Source of the DNA: Streptosporangium sp040640155
GTDB taxonomy: Bacteria; Actinomycetota; Actinomycetes; Streptosporangiales; Streptosporangiaceae
Direction: 5' to 3'
Assembly: GCF_040640155.1 (NCBI RefSeq)
Contig: NZ_JBFABE010000015.1
Coordinates: forward strand, 62,001 to 126,000
Length of the DNA: 64,000 nt
The notes beneath the pieces were generated by a model. That model did not search any database. It saw only the letters and a list, made by a program, of their open reading frames with translations, and was not told the origin of the DNA. Shown here piece by piece: positions 25,338 to 32,841 of this stretch (the first letter of the stretch is position 1; each line of letters begins with the position of its first letter). A program made the translations under genes and the position numbers.

Positions 25338-26422
25338 CGGATCACCTCGGTCATGAAGAGGTTCATCGACGCGCAGACGTGCTCGTGGGCCAGGCCGCCC
25401 ACCTGCGCCTGGAGGATCAGGTCGGTGGCCCCGGCCTCGGCGACGCGCTCGGCCGCCTTGCGGGAGCCCTCCACGTCGTCCACCACGACCATGTGGTGCT
25501 CGCGGAGCGTGGCCATCGCCTCCTCGGGCGGCATCCCGGCCGCGAGCTGCCCCAGGACCTTGTGGGTGGCGTGGCGGGCGTCGTAGTAGTCGGGCGGGGT
25601 GACCAGGTTGACCTGGCGCCGGATGTACCACAGGACCGGGTCGGCGGCGAGCTCGAAGGCCCGCTGCCTGGTCTCGGCGACGAACCACGGGATCATCAGC
25701 GCGACCCGCCGGGTGTCCGGGTCGAAGCCGTTCTCCTCCAGGCAGCGCCGGTAGCTCGCGATGTCCTCGGCGACGTCGTCGATGCCCTTGAGCATCGTCA
25801 TGCCCAGCAGGTTGTAGCCGTGCCTGGCGGCGGCCAGATAGCCCTCCAGGGAGGTGGAGGCCACCCAGACCGGCGGGTGCGGGACCTGGACCGGGCGGGG
25901 GTAGACCGCGACGTCGGGGATCTCGAAGAACTCGTTCGACCGGCTGACCGGCTCGCCGTCGGCGTTCCAGATGGCCAGGGTGGCCTCCAGCGAGTCCTCC
26001 CAGATCCGCCGGGACTGCTCGAAGGGCTTCCGGAACGCCTGGTACTCCAGGGGGGACGCGCCCCGGCCGGTGCCGAACTCCACCCGGCCGCCGGAGATGA
26101 CGTCCAGGGTCGCGACGCGCTCGGCCGTGCGGATGGGCGACTGGAAGGGCAGCAGCACCACGCCCAGGCCGAGGTGGATCCGCTCGGTGCGCTGGGAGAC
26201 GGCGGCCAGCACCAGGTCGGGGGCGGAGGAGTGGGAGAAGCCGCGGGTGAAGTGGTGCTCGACGAACCACGCGGTGTCGAACCCCAGCCGGTCGCCGAGG
26301 ACCACCTGGTCGATCACGTTCTGGAACGCCCGCTGCTCGACCTCGCGGGAGCGCCCGCGGACCTCCAGCTCGTATCCCAGGCTGATCCGTAGGGACGTCA
26401 TCCGCGCCTCCGTCGTGTCCAT
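25334..26422 (-). CDS. LLM-class flavin-dependent oxidoreductase (luciferase-like monooxygenase)
   Basis: This 362-residue bacterial-luciferase-fold enzyme starts at ATG 26422 (a later ATG at 26401 is possible). Family features are LGFDTAWFVEHHF (about 48-60), LGLGVVLLPFQSPIRTAERVATLD, SGGRVEFGTGRG, HPPVWVASTSLEGYLAAARHGYNLL and the LREHH near the C-terminus. Such enzymes use FMNH2 and O2 to hydroxylate or insert oxygen. It leads an operon (LLM, AMP-ligase-like, FadD3-like, FprA) with an operator at 26452-26467. A flavin reductase under the same operator type is 11 kb away. No LLM enzyme belongs to the textbook HIP pathway, so its step is open. Confidence 0.85.
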   Translation of the reverse strand: MDTTEARMTSLRISLGYELEVRGRSREVEQRAFQNVIDQVVLGDRLGFDTAWFVEHHFTRGFSHSSAPDLVLAAVSQRTERIHLGLGVVLLPFQSPIRTAERVATLDVISGGRVEFGTGRGASPLEYQAFRKPFEQSRRIWEDSLEATLAIWNADGEPVSRSNEFFEIPDVAVYPRPVQVPHPPVWVASTSLEGYLAAARHGYNLLGMTMLKGIDDVAEDIASYRRCLEENGFDPDTRRVALMIPWFVAETRQRAFELAADPVLWYIRRQVNLVTPPDYYDARHATHKVLGQLAAGMPPEEAMATLREHHMVVVDDVEGSRKAAERVAEAGATDLILQAQVGGLAHEHVCASMNLFMTEVIR

Positions 26423-26445
26423 CCGACCCCTGCCCGCGACCCTTC

Positions 26446-26467
26446 ACTTAACCAAGCGCTCGCTTGG
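26446..26467 (-). promoter_or_regulatory. KstR2-like operator 3 before the LLM operon
   Basis: CCAAGCGCTCGCTTGG (26452-26467) has perfect 7-bp arms around CT. On the minus strand it is followed at once by TTAAGT (complement of 26446-26451), a plausible -10 box about 7 nt before a start near 26439. That would give a leader of about 17 nt. It departs from the strict KstR2 consensus at one base. Confidence 0.7.
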
Positions 26468-26510
26468 CGAGATTACCAGCACGGTGGGGCGTCAACAAGC
26501 CGATGCCCGG

Positions 26511-27503
26511 TCACAGGCCCGCGGCGCTCGCCAGCCGGGCGCGGTGCGCCTGGGGCGGTCCGAAGAGCCAGGCGTCGCAGGTGGCCCGCTTGAAGTAGCG
26601 GTGCGCCGGGTGCTCCCAGGTGATGCCGGTGCCGCCGTGGATCTGGATGTTCTCGGCCGCGGCGCCCAGGTAGGCCTCGCCGCAGTAGGAGCCGGCCACG
26701 GCGGCCAGGACACCGAGCCGCGGGGCGGGGGCCCGCGCGGCGGCCAGCGCGGCGGAGCGGGCCGACTCGACGAGCAGGAGCATGTCGGCCAGCTTGTGCT
26801 TGACGGCCTGGAAGGAGCCGATCGCGCGGCCGAACTGGTGGCGCTGCCGGGCGTGGGAGACCGCCGCCTCCAGGCAGGCGGCGGCCCCGCCCACCTGCTC
26901 GGAGGCCAGGGCCGCGACGCCCGCGTCACGGATCCGGTCAGGCGTGCCGCCCCCCAGCCGTACGGCGGGAACGGCGTCGAAGGCGAGGGCCGTGAGCGGC
27001 CGGGTCTGGTCGAGGGTGGGCAGGGGCGTGCGCGAGGAGGGGGCGGCCTCGACCAGCGTGCCGCCGACGAGGGCGAGCACCAGCTCTCCCGGCAGGACCC
27101 CCCGGGCGGTCCCGGTCAGCCGGTCGCCGTCCAGGGTCAGCTCGGCGTCGCCGGGGAGCAGCACGGTCGCGGTGAGGGAGCCGTCGGCCAGGGGAGGGAG
27201 CAGCCGGGCCATGGCCGCGGCGTCGCCGGTCGCCGTGATCGCCTCCACGGCCAGCACCGCGGTCTGCAGGTAGGGGTGGGGGGACAGGGCGCGGCCCAGC
27301 TCCTCGCAGACCACGGCCGTCTCCGCCGGGCCGCACCCGGCCCCGCCGTACTCCTCGGGGACGGCCAGGCCCGCCACGCCCAGCTCGGCGGCGAACCGGC
27401 TCCAGGGGGCGTCCGGGAGCCGGGTGAGAAAGGCGCGGACGGCGTCGCGGAGTTCTGACTGCTCCTGCGAGAGGCAGAGCGAGGAGTGCGGGGAAAGGGT
27501 CAC
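26511..27503 (-). CDS. Acyl-CoA dehydrogenase, small subunit-like
   Basis: This acyl-CoA dehydrogenase of 330 residues starts at GTG 27503. It is shorter than typical (about 380), as in the beta-like members of steroid ACAD heterotetramers (FadE27/FadE32-like types). It shows VPEEYGGAGCGPAETAVVCEELGRAL, SEQVGGAAACLEAAVSHARQRHQFGRAIGSFQAVKHKLADM and the C-terminal IHGGTGITWEHPAHRYFKRA. It should need an alpha-type partner, possibly encoded elsewhere under the same operator; the FadE30-like gene product is another candidate. TATGCT (complement 27510-27515) is 6 nt before the GTG, suggesting a leaderless mRNA with the operator just upstream of the -10 box. Confidence 0.8.
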   Translation of the reverse strand: MTLSPHSSLCLSQEQSELRDAVRAFLTRLPDAPWSRFAAELGVAGLAVPEEYGGAGCGPAETAVVCEELGRALSPHPYLQTAVLAVEAITATGDAAAMARLLPPLADGSLTATVLLPGDAELTLDGDRLTGTARGVLPGELVLALVGGTLVEAAPSSRTPLPTLDQTRPLTALAFDAVPAVRLGGGTPDRIRDAGVAALASEQVGGAAACLEAAVSHARQRHQFGRAIGSFQAVKHKLADMLLLVESARSAALAAARAPAPRLGVLAAVAGSYCGEAYLGAAAENIQIHGGTGITWEHPAHRYFKRATCDAWLFGPPQAHRARLASAAGL

Positions 27504-27509
27504 GAGAAC

Positions 27510-27532
27510 AGCATAACCAAGCGCTCGCTTGC
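27510..27532 (-). promoter_or_regulatory. KstR2-like operator 4 before the acyl-CoA dehydrogenase gene
   Basis: CCAAGCGCTCGCTTGC (27517-27532) contains the perfect palindromic arms CAAGCG/CGCTTG. On the minus strand it sits directly upstream of TATGCT, the -10 box that places the transcript start at or next to the GTG start codon. It is one base away from the strict KstR2 consensus. Confidence 0.7.
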
Positions 27533-27615
27533 TTTGCGGAACTTGCCCAGTCCTATGTGTTATCGCAGGTCAGATATACTTCCCATGGCCACGAGCAAAT
27601 GCGATCGGGGGATCA

Positions 27616-28257
27616 GTGGCTTTGGTTGAACATAACTACACCCTTGACTTCGTCGCGGGGGACCGCCGGGATCGCGCCATTCTCCGGCACATCGTCCTGT
27701 CGCTCTTCGCGGGGATGTCGCTCGGTGGCGTCGGGGCGCTGCTGTCCTCCGGGTCCGCGCTGCTGTCCGTCCTTTACGAACCCGGCGCGTACGTCCTGCT
27801 CGTCGTCGTCCTGGGGCGGACCGCCGCCGGCCTCGGGTGGGCGGTGCTCTCCAGCGTGCTGGCCACGTTCGGGACGGTCCTGTCGACGCTGCTGGCCAGC
27901 GGCTTCACGTCCGGGGCCTGGCCGACGAACCTCGGCACCGGGGGCACCGCGATGAACCTCACGATCGCGAACCTCGTTGCCGTCGGCGTCCTGTCCCACC
28001 TGGCCAGACGTCACGACCGCTGGGGGGACCTGGCGGCGGGCGGGGCGGCCGGGATGGTCCTGCTCGGCGGCATCGACAGGGTGGTGCCCGGCGGGGCCGA
28101 GCACGTGCCGGGCTTCTGGCCGTGGGGCGCCCTGGTCACGGTGCTCCTGGCGGCGGGCATGATCGTCTCCCTGGGCCGCGGCTGCGACCGGATCTGCTCC
28201 GGCGCGGTCGCGCTGACCGTCGGGGCCTCGTACTTCGTCTTCCTCGCCGGCCTCTGA
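27616..28257 (+). CDS. Hypothetical membrane protein, about six helices
   Basis: This protein of 213 residues starts at GTG 27616 with GGGGA a few nt upstream; an in-frame ATG at 27529 would overlap the operator and is less likely. A polar N-terminus (MALVEHNYTLDFVAGDRRDRA) precedes hydrophobic segments HIVLSLFAGMSLGGVGALL, VLYEPGAYVLLVVVLG, LGWAVLSSVLATFGTVLSTLL, MNLTIANLVAVGVLSHLA, AAGGAAGMVLLG, WGALVTVLLAAGMIVSLG and VALTVGASYFVFLAGL. I do not recognise the family. TATACT at 27575-27580 is a good -10 box. It is divergent from the regulated dehydrogenase gene, and the adjacent operator may affect it too. Confidence 0.7.
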   Translation: MALVEHNYTLDFVAGDRRDRAILRHIVLSLFAGMSLGGVGALLSSGSALLSVLYEPGAYVLLVVVLGRTAAGLGWAVLSSVLATFGTVLSTLLASGFTSGAWPTNLGTGGTAMNLTIANLVAVGVLSHLARRHDRWGDLAAGGAAGMVLLGGIDRVVPGGAEHVPGFWPWGALVTVLLAAGMIVSLGRGCDRICSGAVALTVGASYFVFLAGL

Positions 28258-28502
28258 GCCGATCTCCGGGTGCCTCCCGCCGGGGCCCGCGCCGAACTCG
28301 CGACCGGCCCCGCGGCGGGTCCGCGACCGGCCCGCAGCGGGGCCTCCCCGCGGTCCTCGCGGTGGACCCGCGACGGCCCGCGAAGGGCCGCCGCGGGGCC
28401 GCGGACGCCGGGCGCGGCCCCGGAGGCCGCCGAGGGCCGACAATGGGCTTGCGGTTCTCGATAGCCTTGGAGGACACCGATTCCCGTTGACTAGGAGTAG
28501 TC

Positions 28503-30248
28503 GTGCTGCTGCGCATGTCGTCGCTGTTTCTCCGGACGCTGAGGGACGACCCGGCAGACGCGGAAGTCCCGAGCCACAAGCTGCTCGTCCGCGCCGGGTA
28601 CGTCCGCCGCGTCGCGCCGGGCGTCTACTCCTGGCTGCCGCTCGGCAAGATGGTGCTGGAGAACGTCGGCCGCGTCGTGCGCGAGGAGATGAACCGGATG
28701 GGCGGGCAGGAGGTCCTCTTCCCCGCGCTGCTTCCCCGCGAGTACTACGAGGCCACCGGCCGCTGGACCGAGTACGGCGACACGCTCTTCCGCCTCAAGG
28801 ACCGCAAGGGCGCCGACTACCTGCTCGGCCCCACCCACGAGGAGATGTTCACCGACATGGTCAAGGGGGAGTACTCCTCCTACAAGGACTACCCGGTGAC
28901 CCTCTACCAGATCCAGACGAAGTACCGCGACGAGGCCCGCCCCCGCGCCGGCATCCTGCGCGGCCGGGAGTTCGTCATGAAGGACTCCTACTCCTTCGAC
29001 CTCGACGACGAGGGTCTCAAGCGCTCCTACGAGCGCCACCGCGAGGCCTACATCGCGACCTTCGACCGGCTCGGCATCACGTACAAGATCTGCTTCGCCA
29101 CCTCCGGCGCGATGGGCGGGTCGGCCTCGGAGGAGTTCCTCGCCCCCGCCGAGACCGGCGAGGACACCTTCGTGGCCTGTCACACCTGCGGGTACGCGGC
29201 CAACGCCGAGGCGGTCGTCACCCCCGCCCCGGCGGTGGAGAACACCGGCGAGCGGCCCGCCATGCGGGTGCTCGACACCCCCGGCACCCCGACGATCGAG
29301 TCGCTGGTCGAGCACGTCAACACCCACCACGGCCTGGGCATCACCGCCGCCCAGACGCTCAAGAACGTCGTGGTCAAGGTGACCGTCCCCGGCTCGGGCA
29401 AGACCGAGACCCTGATCGTCGGCGTGCCCGGGGACCGCGAGATCGACTTCAAGCGGCTGGAGGCCTCCCTGGCCCCCGGCGAGCCCGCCATCTTCGAGGC
29501 CGAGGACTTCGCCCGGCACCCCGGCCTGGTCCGCGGCTACATCGGCCCGCAGGTCCTGGCGGACCTCGGCATCCGCTACCTCGTCGACCCCCGCGTGGTC
29601 GACGGCACCGCCTGGGTGACCGGCGCCAACGAGCCCGGCAAGCACGCCGCGGACGTCGTCGCCGGTAGGGACTTCACCGCCGACGGCACCATCGAGGCCG
29701 CCGAGGTCCGCGAGGGCGACGCCTGCCCGGTCTGCGGCTCGGGCCTGTCCATCGACCGCGGCATCGAGATCGGCCACATCTTCCAGCTCGGACGCAAGTA
29801 CGCCGACGCCGCCAGGCTCGACGCCCTCGGCCCCGACGGCAAGCCGATCCGCATCACCATGGGCTCCTACGGGATCGGCGTCTCCCGGGCCGTGGCGGTG
29901 CTGGTCGAGCAGCGCCACGACGAGCTCGGCCTGCTGTGGCCGCGCGAGATCGCCCCCGCCGACGTGCACATCGTCGGCACCGGCAAGGACGGCCAGATCG
30001 AGGCGGCCGTCGAGATCGCCGAGGAGCTCCGGGACCGCGGCCTGCGCGTCCTGGTGGACGACCGGGCCGGCGTCTCGCCGGGCGTGAAGTTCAAGGACGC
30101 CGAGCTGCTCGGCATGCCGACGATCCTGATCGTCGGCCGCGGCCTCTCCCAGGGCGTGGTGGAGCTGCGCGACCGGGCCACCGGCGTCAAGGAGGAGATC
30201 CCGGCCGCCGAGGCCGCCGACCGCGTGGTGGCGGCCTGCGGCCGGTAG
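28503..30248 (+). CDS. proS: Prolyl-tRNA synthetase, bacterial type with editing domain
   Basis: This 581-residue class-II synthetase joins proline to tRNA-Pro. The N-terminal SSLFLRTLRDDPADAEVPSHKLLVRAGYVRR, motif 2 region (YQIQTKYRDEARPRAGILRGREFVMKDSYSF) and motif 3 (GSYGIGVSRAVAVLVEQRHDELGLLWP) are clear. An INS editing domain (about residues 225-400, with FARHPGLVRGYIGP) and the anticodon-binding C-terminus (LVDDRAGVSPGVKFKDAELLGMPTILIVGR) are complete. GTG 28503 follows AGGAG by 5 nt; ATG 28515 is an internal alternative. It is a single-gene unit closed by a very strong terminator. Confidence 0.97.
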   Translation: MLLRMSSLFLRTLRDDPADAEVPSHKLLVRAGYVRRVAPGVYSWLPLGKMVLENVGRVVREEMNRMGGQEVLFPALLPREYYEATGRWTEYGDTLFRLKDRKGADYLLGPTHEEMFTDMVKGEYSSYKDYPVTLYQIQTKYRDEARPRAGILRGREFVMKDSYSFDLDDEGLKRSYERHREAYIATFDRLGITYKICFATSGAMGGSASEEFLAPAETGEDTFVACHTCGYAANAEAVVTPAPAVENTGERPAMRVLDTPGTPTIESLVEHVNTHHGLGITAAQTLKNVVVKVTVPGSGKTETLIVGVPGDREIDFKRLEASLAPGEPAIFEAEDFARHPGLVRGYIGPQVLADLGIRYLVDPRVVDGTAWVTGANEPGKHAADVVAGRDFTADGTIEAAEVREGDACPVCGSGLSIDRGIEIGHIFQLGRKYADAARLDALGPDGKPIRITMGSYGIGVSRAVAVLVEQRHDELGLLWPREIAPADVHIVGTGKDGQIEAAVEIAEELRDRGLRVLVDDRAGVSPGVKFKDAELLGMPTILIVGRGLSQGVVELRDRATGVKEEIPAAEAADRVVAACGR

Positions 30249-30293
30249 GCCCGGCACGGGACACGGGCGGGGCACGCACACGAGCGGGGCCCG

Positions 30294-30345
30294 GAACACG
30301 AGGAGAGCGGCCCCCCGCGCACGGGGGGCCGCTCTCCTCGTGTTC
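30294..30345 (+). terminator. Perfect 24-bp stem terminator after proS
   Basis: The 24 nt at 30294-30317 are an exact reverse complement of 30322-30345, with a 4-nt loop (CGCA). The stem runs from GAACACG to CCCCCCG. It lies 46 nt after the proS stop and between convergent genes, so it may serve both directions. Confidence 0.85.
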
Positions 30346-30380
30346 GTCCTGCCGGGCCGCGAGCGGTGTTCTCGGGCCCG

Positions 30381-30587
30381 TCAGTAATGGTGGTGATAAC
30401 GCGAGCGGCGGCCGATCGCCTTGCCCACGTGGAATCCGCCCGGCAGGTTGACGGTCACGTACTTGCGACCGTCCGGGGTTCTCGTGACGTGGAATCTCCG
30501 GTTGCCGAAACTCTGCCCCACCCCTCGCGGGGACAGGTCGATCCGGAAGGGACCGACTTTGATCGACTTCCTGTATCCCCAGCCCAT
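30381..30587 (-). CDS. DUF4236 small protein, copy 1
   Basis: This 68-residue protein starts MGWGYRKSIKVGPFRIDLS, the DUF4236 signature, and continues RGVGQSFGNRRFHVTRTPDG. It ends with a His/Arg-rich tail (RRSRYHHHY). GAGGGGGAA sits 2 nt before the ATG. The function of DUF4236 is unknown; such small proteins are scattered in many bacteria. It follows a paralogue by 70 nt, so the two look like a tandem duplication in one transcript. Confidence 0.85.
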   Translation of the reverse strand: MGWGYRKSIKVGPFRIDLSPRGVGQSFGNRRFHVTRTPDGRKYVTVNLPGGFHVGKAIGRRSRYHHHY

Positions 30588-30657
30588 TGTTCCCCCTCGA
30601 TCTCGTGACCTGTAAGGAGAACGACCCGCGTTCCCCCCGGGTTCCCGGGCGGGCCGA

Positions 30658-30852
30658 TCAGCGCTTGGAGCTGCTGCTCAGCGTCTTACGCCAGTGGAAG
30701 CCACCGGGCAGGTTGACGGTCAGCGTGCGTCGTCCGTCGGCCGTCTTGGTGACCCTGAAACCACGGCCTCCGACGCTGTGTCCCACTCCACTCCGCGAAA
30801 GGTTAAGACGGAACGGACCGAACTTCATGGATTTACGATATCCCCAGCCCAT
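30658..30852 (-). CDS. DUF4236 small protein, copy 2
   Basis: This 64-residue paralogue of the next gene (MGWGYRKSMKFGPFRLNLS, SGVGHSVGGRGFRVT, LTVNLPGGFHW) is closer to the canonical DUF4236 text. It ends in a Ser/Lys tail (SSSSKR). AAGGAGGAA precedes ATG 30852 by 3 nt, a strong ribosome site. The identity to copy 1 is highest in the core (NLPGGFH shared) and lowest in the tails. Function unknown. Confidence 0.87.
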   Translation of the reverse strand: MGWGYRKSMKFGPFRLNLSRSGVGHSVGGRGFRVTKTADGRRTLTVNLPGGFHWRKTLSSSSKR

Positions 30853-31033
30853 TGCTTCCTCCTTGGCGTGTTCGCGACAATTGAGCTACCCGGTATTCGC
30901 GGACCAAACGTGACCGGAGGCGTTTCCGAGCGCCTCTCCGAACGCGTACCGGCCCGGCACCCGCCCCGTCTCCGCGCTGACCAGCGCGTTCTTTCGTCCA
31001 CCGGATGTTCCGGACATCCGGAAAGATCCCCGA

Positions 31034-31606
31034 TCAGGGAGAGGCGGCCGGCGTGACGGAGGGCGTGGCGGAGGGCGTGACGGCCGGGGTGGCGCCGGAC
31101 GAGCCGCCGGACGGGGCGCCGGGGGAGGTGCCGGGCGTGGCGCCGCCCGTCGGGGGCGCCGACCCCGGCCCGTGCGGCATGCCGGGGAACGTCTCGATCT
31201 CCGGGCGCAGGCCGTAGGAGCGGGTGACGCACTCCTGCACGGCCAGCGCCGCCATCGTGCGCACGGCGGTGTCGGGGGAGGCCGCCAGCTCCAGGTAGGC
31301 GCCGGTCACCCCCCGCTCGACCAGCACGGCCAGCTCCACCGCCTGGGCCGCCGTGGAGGGCGTGACCGGGAGCTCGTAGGCCGCCTCCGGCTCGACGGGC
31401 CTGCCCCCGGCGGCGACGATCATGGCGCGGAGCCGGTCCCGGCGGGCACGGTGGGCGTTGTAGGCCGCCGTCGTCGTGGCGCGCAGGCCGCCCGTGGTCC
31501 TGGCCGCGATGACCCCGTAGGCGTACACGGCGGCGTACTCGGCCGCCAGCGCGACGTCCAGCCCCCGCTCGTCCCGCCGGCCCGCGGCGACCTCCCTGGT
31601 CCTCAC
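31034..31606 (-). CDS. Ferritin-like (DUF4439) protein with Pro/Thr/Ser tail
   Basis: This 190-residue protein has a helical ferritin-like domain (about residues 10-135: ALAAEYAAVYAYGVIAARTTG, NAHRARRDRLRAMIVAAGG, ALAVQECVTRSYG). A disordered G/A/P/S/T tail with TPSATPSVTPAASP follows. Members are annotated DUF4439. The di-iron ligand set is only partly visible (E23, H52), so metal chemistry is uncertain. GTG 31606 overlaps the TGA of the Tat-lipoprotein gene upstream, implying co-translation. A hairpin (CCGGATGT/ACATCCGG, 31001-31021) lies just past its stop. Confidence 0.75.
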   Translation of the reverse strand: MRTREVAAGRRDERGLDVALAAEYAAVYAYGVIAARTTGGLRATTTAAYNAHRARRDRLRAMIVAAGGRPVEPEAAYELPVTPSTAAQAVELAVLVERGVTGAYLELAASPDTAVRTMAALAVQECVTRSYGLRPEIETFPGMPHGPGSAPPTGGATPGTSPGAPSGGSSGATPAVTPSATPSVTPAASP

Positions 31607-32163
31607 GACGACCTCGGCAGGGCCAGGGCGTGCGCCGCCTCGCAGGCGCCGATGGAGGCGATGAGCTGCGCCAGGGGAGGCGAGGCCCTCTCGACCTGGC
31701 GGACGCGCAGGGCCGCGGCCCTGCGCTCCAGCTCACGCAGGGATCGCAGCGAGGGTCCTTGGGGCCGGGCCGCGTCGCCCGTGGGCGAGGAAGCGCCGGA
31801 CGGCGTCGCGGACGGCCCGGTGGCGGGGGAGGAGCCGGCCGATCCGGTCGCGGCGGCGGGCGGCAGGCGGCGGCGGAGCTCGGCCAGGTGGGCCTCGTGC
31901 CGCCTCCTGAACGGCGTCAGCCGCTCCGAGGTCGCCGAGGCGTACAGCGCCACGACCCTCTCCTTGTCCGCGATCAGCTCCCCCAGCAGCACGGTCTCGG
32001 GGTCGGGCGGCACCGCCCTCTCGGCCGCGGGCGGCGCCGGTTTCCCGGTCGCGCACCCCGCCGTCGCCGCGACGGCCACCCCGAGGGCGCCGCCCCGCAG
32101 CAGGACGCGCCGGGAGACGGAACGCACGGACGACCTCCGGTTCTCTGTCGGCAGCTGACGCAT
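31603..32163 (-). CDS. Tat-exported lipoprotein, ferritin-like region partner
   Basis: This 186-residue protein starts at ATG 32163. The N-terminus has a twin-arginine motif (SRRVLLRGG) followed by a hydrophobic run and the lipobox ATAGC, so it is probably a Tat-secreted lipoprotein. The mature part has charged helices (ERLTPFRRRHEAHLAELRRRL) and a low-complexity insert (SAGSSPATGPSATPSG), then SLRSLRELERRAAALRVRQ. It is translationally coupled to the DUF4439 gene and probably forms a cell-surface complex with it. Function unknown. Confidence 0.72.
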   Translation of the reverse strand: MRQLPTENRRSSVRSVSRRVLLRGGALGVAVAATAGCATGKPAPPAAERAVPPDPETVLLGELIADKERVVALYASATSERLTPFRRRHEAHLAELRRRLPPAAATGSAGSSPATGPSATPSGASSPTGDAARPQGPSLRSLRELERRAAALRVRQVERASPPLAQLIASIGACEAAHALALPRSS

Positions 32164-32329
32164 CTAGCATCGTACGGGCAGCCGAGAGATTGGAATAATG
32201 GCACTCACCTCGCTTCTCGGGCGGCTCCGCCACACCGAGTGGCGCCGTTTCTGCGGCCTGGTGTGGATAGGCTGGTTAATCGCATGGGCGAGGTCCGCCC
32301 GGCTGAGATCGTGACAATGGGAGGTCGGC

Positions 32330-32830
32330 ATGGGCAGCGCCACATCCCGCGACCGCCTGATGAAGCTTCTGCAACCCGTGGCCGAGGCCGAGGGGCTCGA
32401 CCTGGAGGACGTCACGGTCACCCCGGCGGGCAAGCGGCGGCTGCTGCGTGTCGTCGTCGACCGTGACGGAGGCGTCAGCCTCGACGACGTCGCGGAGGTC
32501 AGCCTCGCGGTCTCCGCGGCGCTGGACGCCGACGACGCGATGGGAGCGACCCCGTACGTGCTGGAGGTCTCCTCCCCGGGAGTCGACCGCCCGCTCACCG
32601 AGCCGCGCCACTGGCGCCGCGCGGTGAGGAGGCTGGTCAAGGCCGACCTTCGGGACGGCACCGTGGTGGAGGGCCGGATCGTCGCCACCGACGAGACCGG
32701 CGTGGAGCTGGACGTCGGCGGCGCGCCGCGCCGCATCGACTATGAGGACCTGACCCGAGGACGGGTTCAGGTGGAATTCCGCCGGCTCGACGACGCCGAA
32801 GACGACGGCGAAGACGGCGACGAAGGCTAA
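32330..32830 (+). CDS. rimP: Ribosome maturation factor RimP
   Basis: This protein of 166 residues helps assemble the 30S subunit. RimP features include LMKLLQPVAEAEGLDLEDVTVTPAG, VVVDRDGGVSLDDVAEVS, YVLEVSSPGVDRPL and the C-terminal Sm-like domain (VKADLRDG, GRIVATDETGVELDV). The acidic tail (DDAEDDGEDGDEG) is an actinobacterial addition. GGGAGG is 5 nt before ATG 32330. It opens the nus/infB operon, with nusA 11 nt downstream. Confidence 0.95.
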   Translation: MGSATSRDRLMKLLQPVAEAEGLDLEDVTVTPAGKRRLLRVVVDRDGGVSLDDVAEVSLAVSAALDADDAMGATPYVLEVSSPGVDRPLTEPRHWRRAVRRLVKADLRDGTVVEGRIVATDETGVELDVGGAPRRIDYEDLTRGRVQVEFRRLDDAEDDGEDGDEG

Positions 32831-32841
32831 GGGGGAGCCTC

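Noticed and set aside
12000..27503. Calling the island a complete cholesterol-degradation gene cluster
   Set aside because: Most of the pathway (KshAB, HsaACD, IpdAB, EchA20, FadA6, KstR2) is not in the window and several genes present are not part of the standard pathway.
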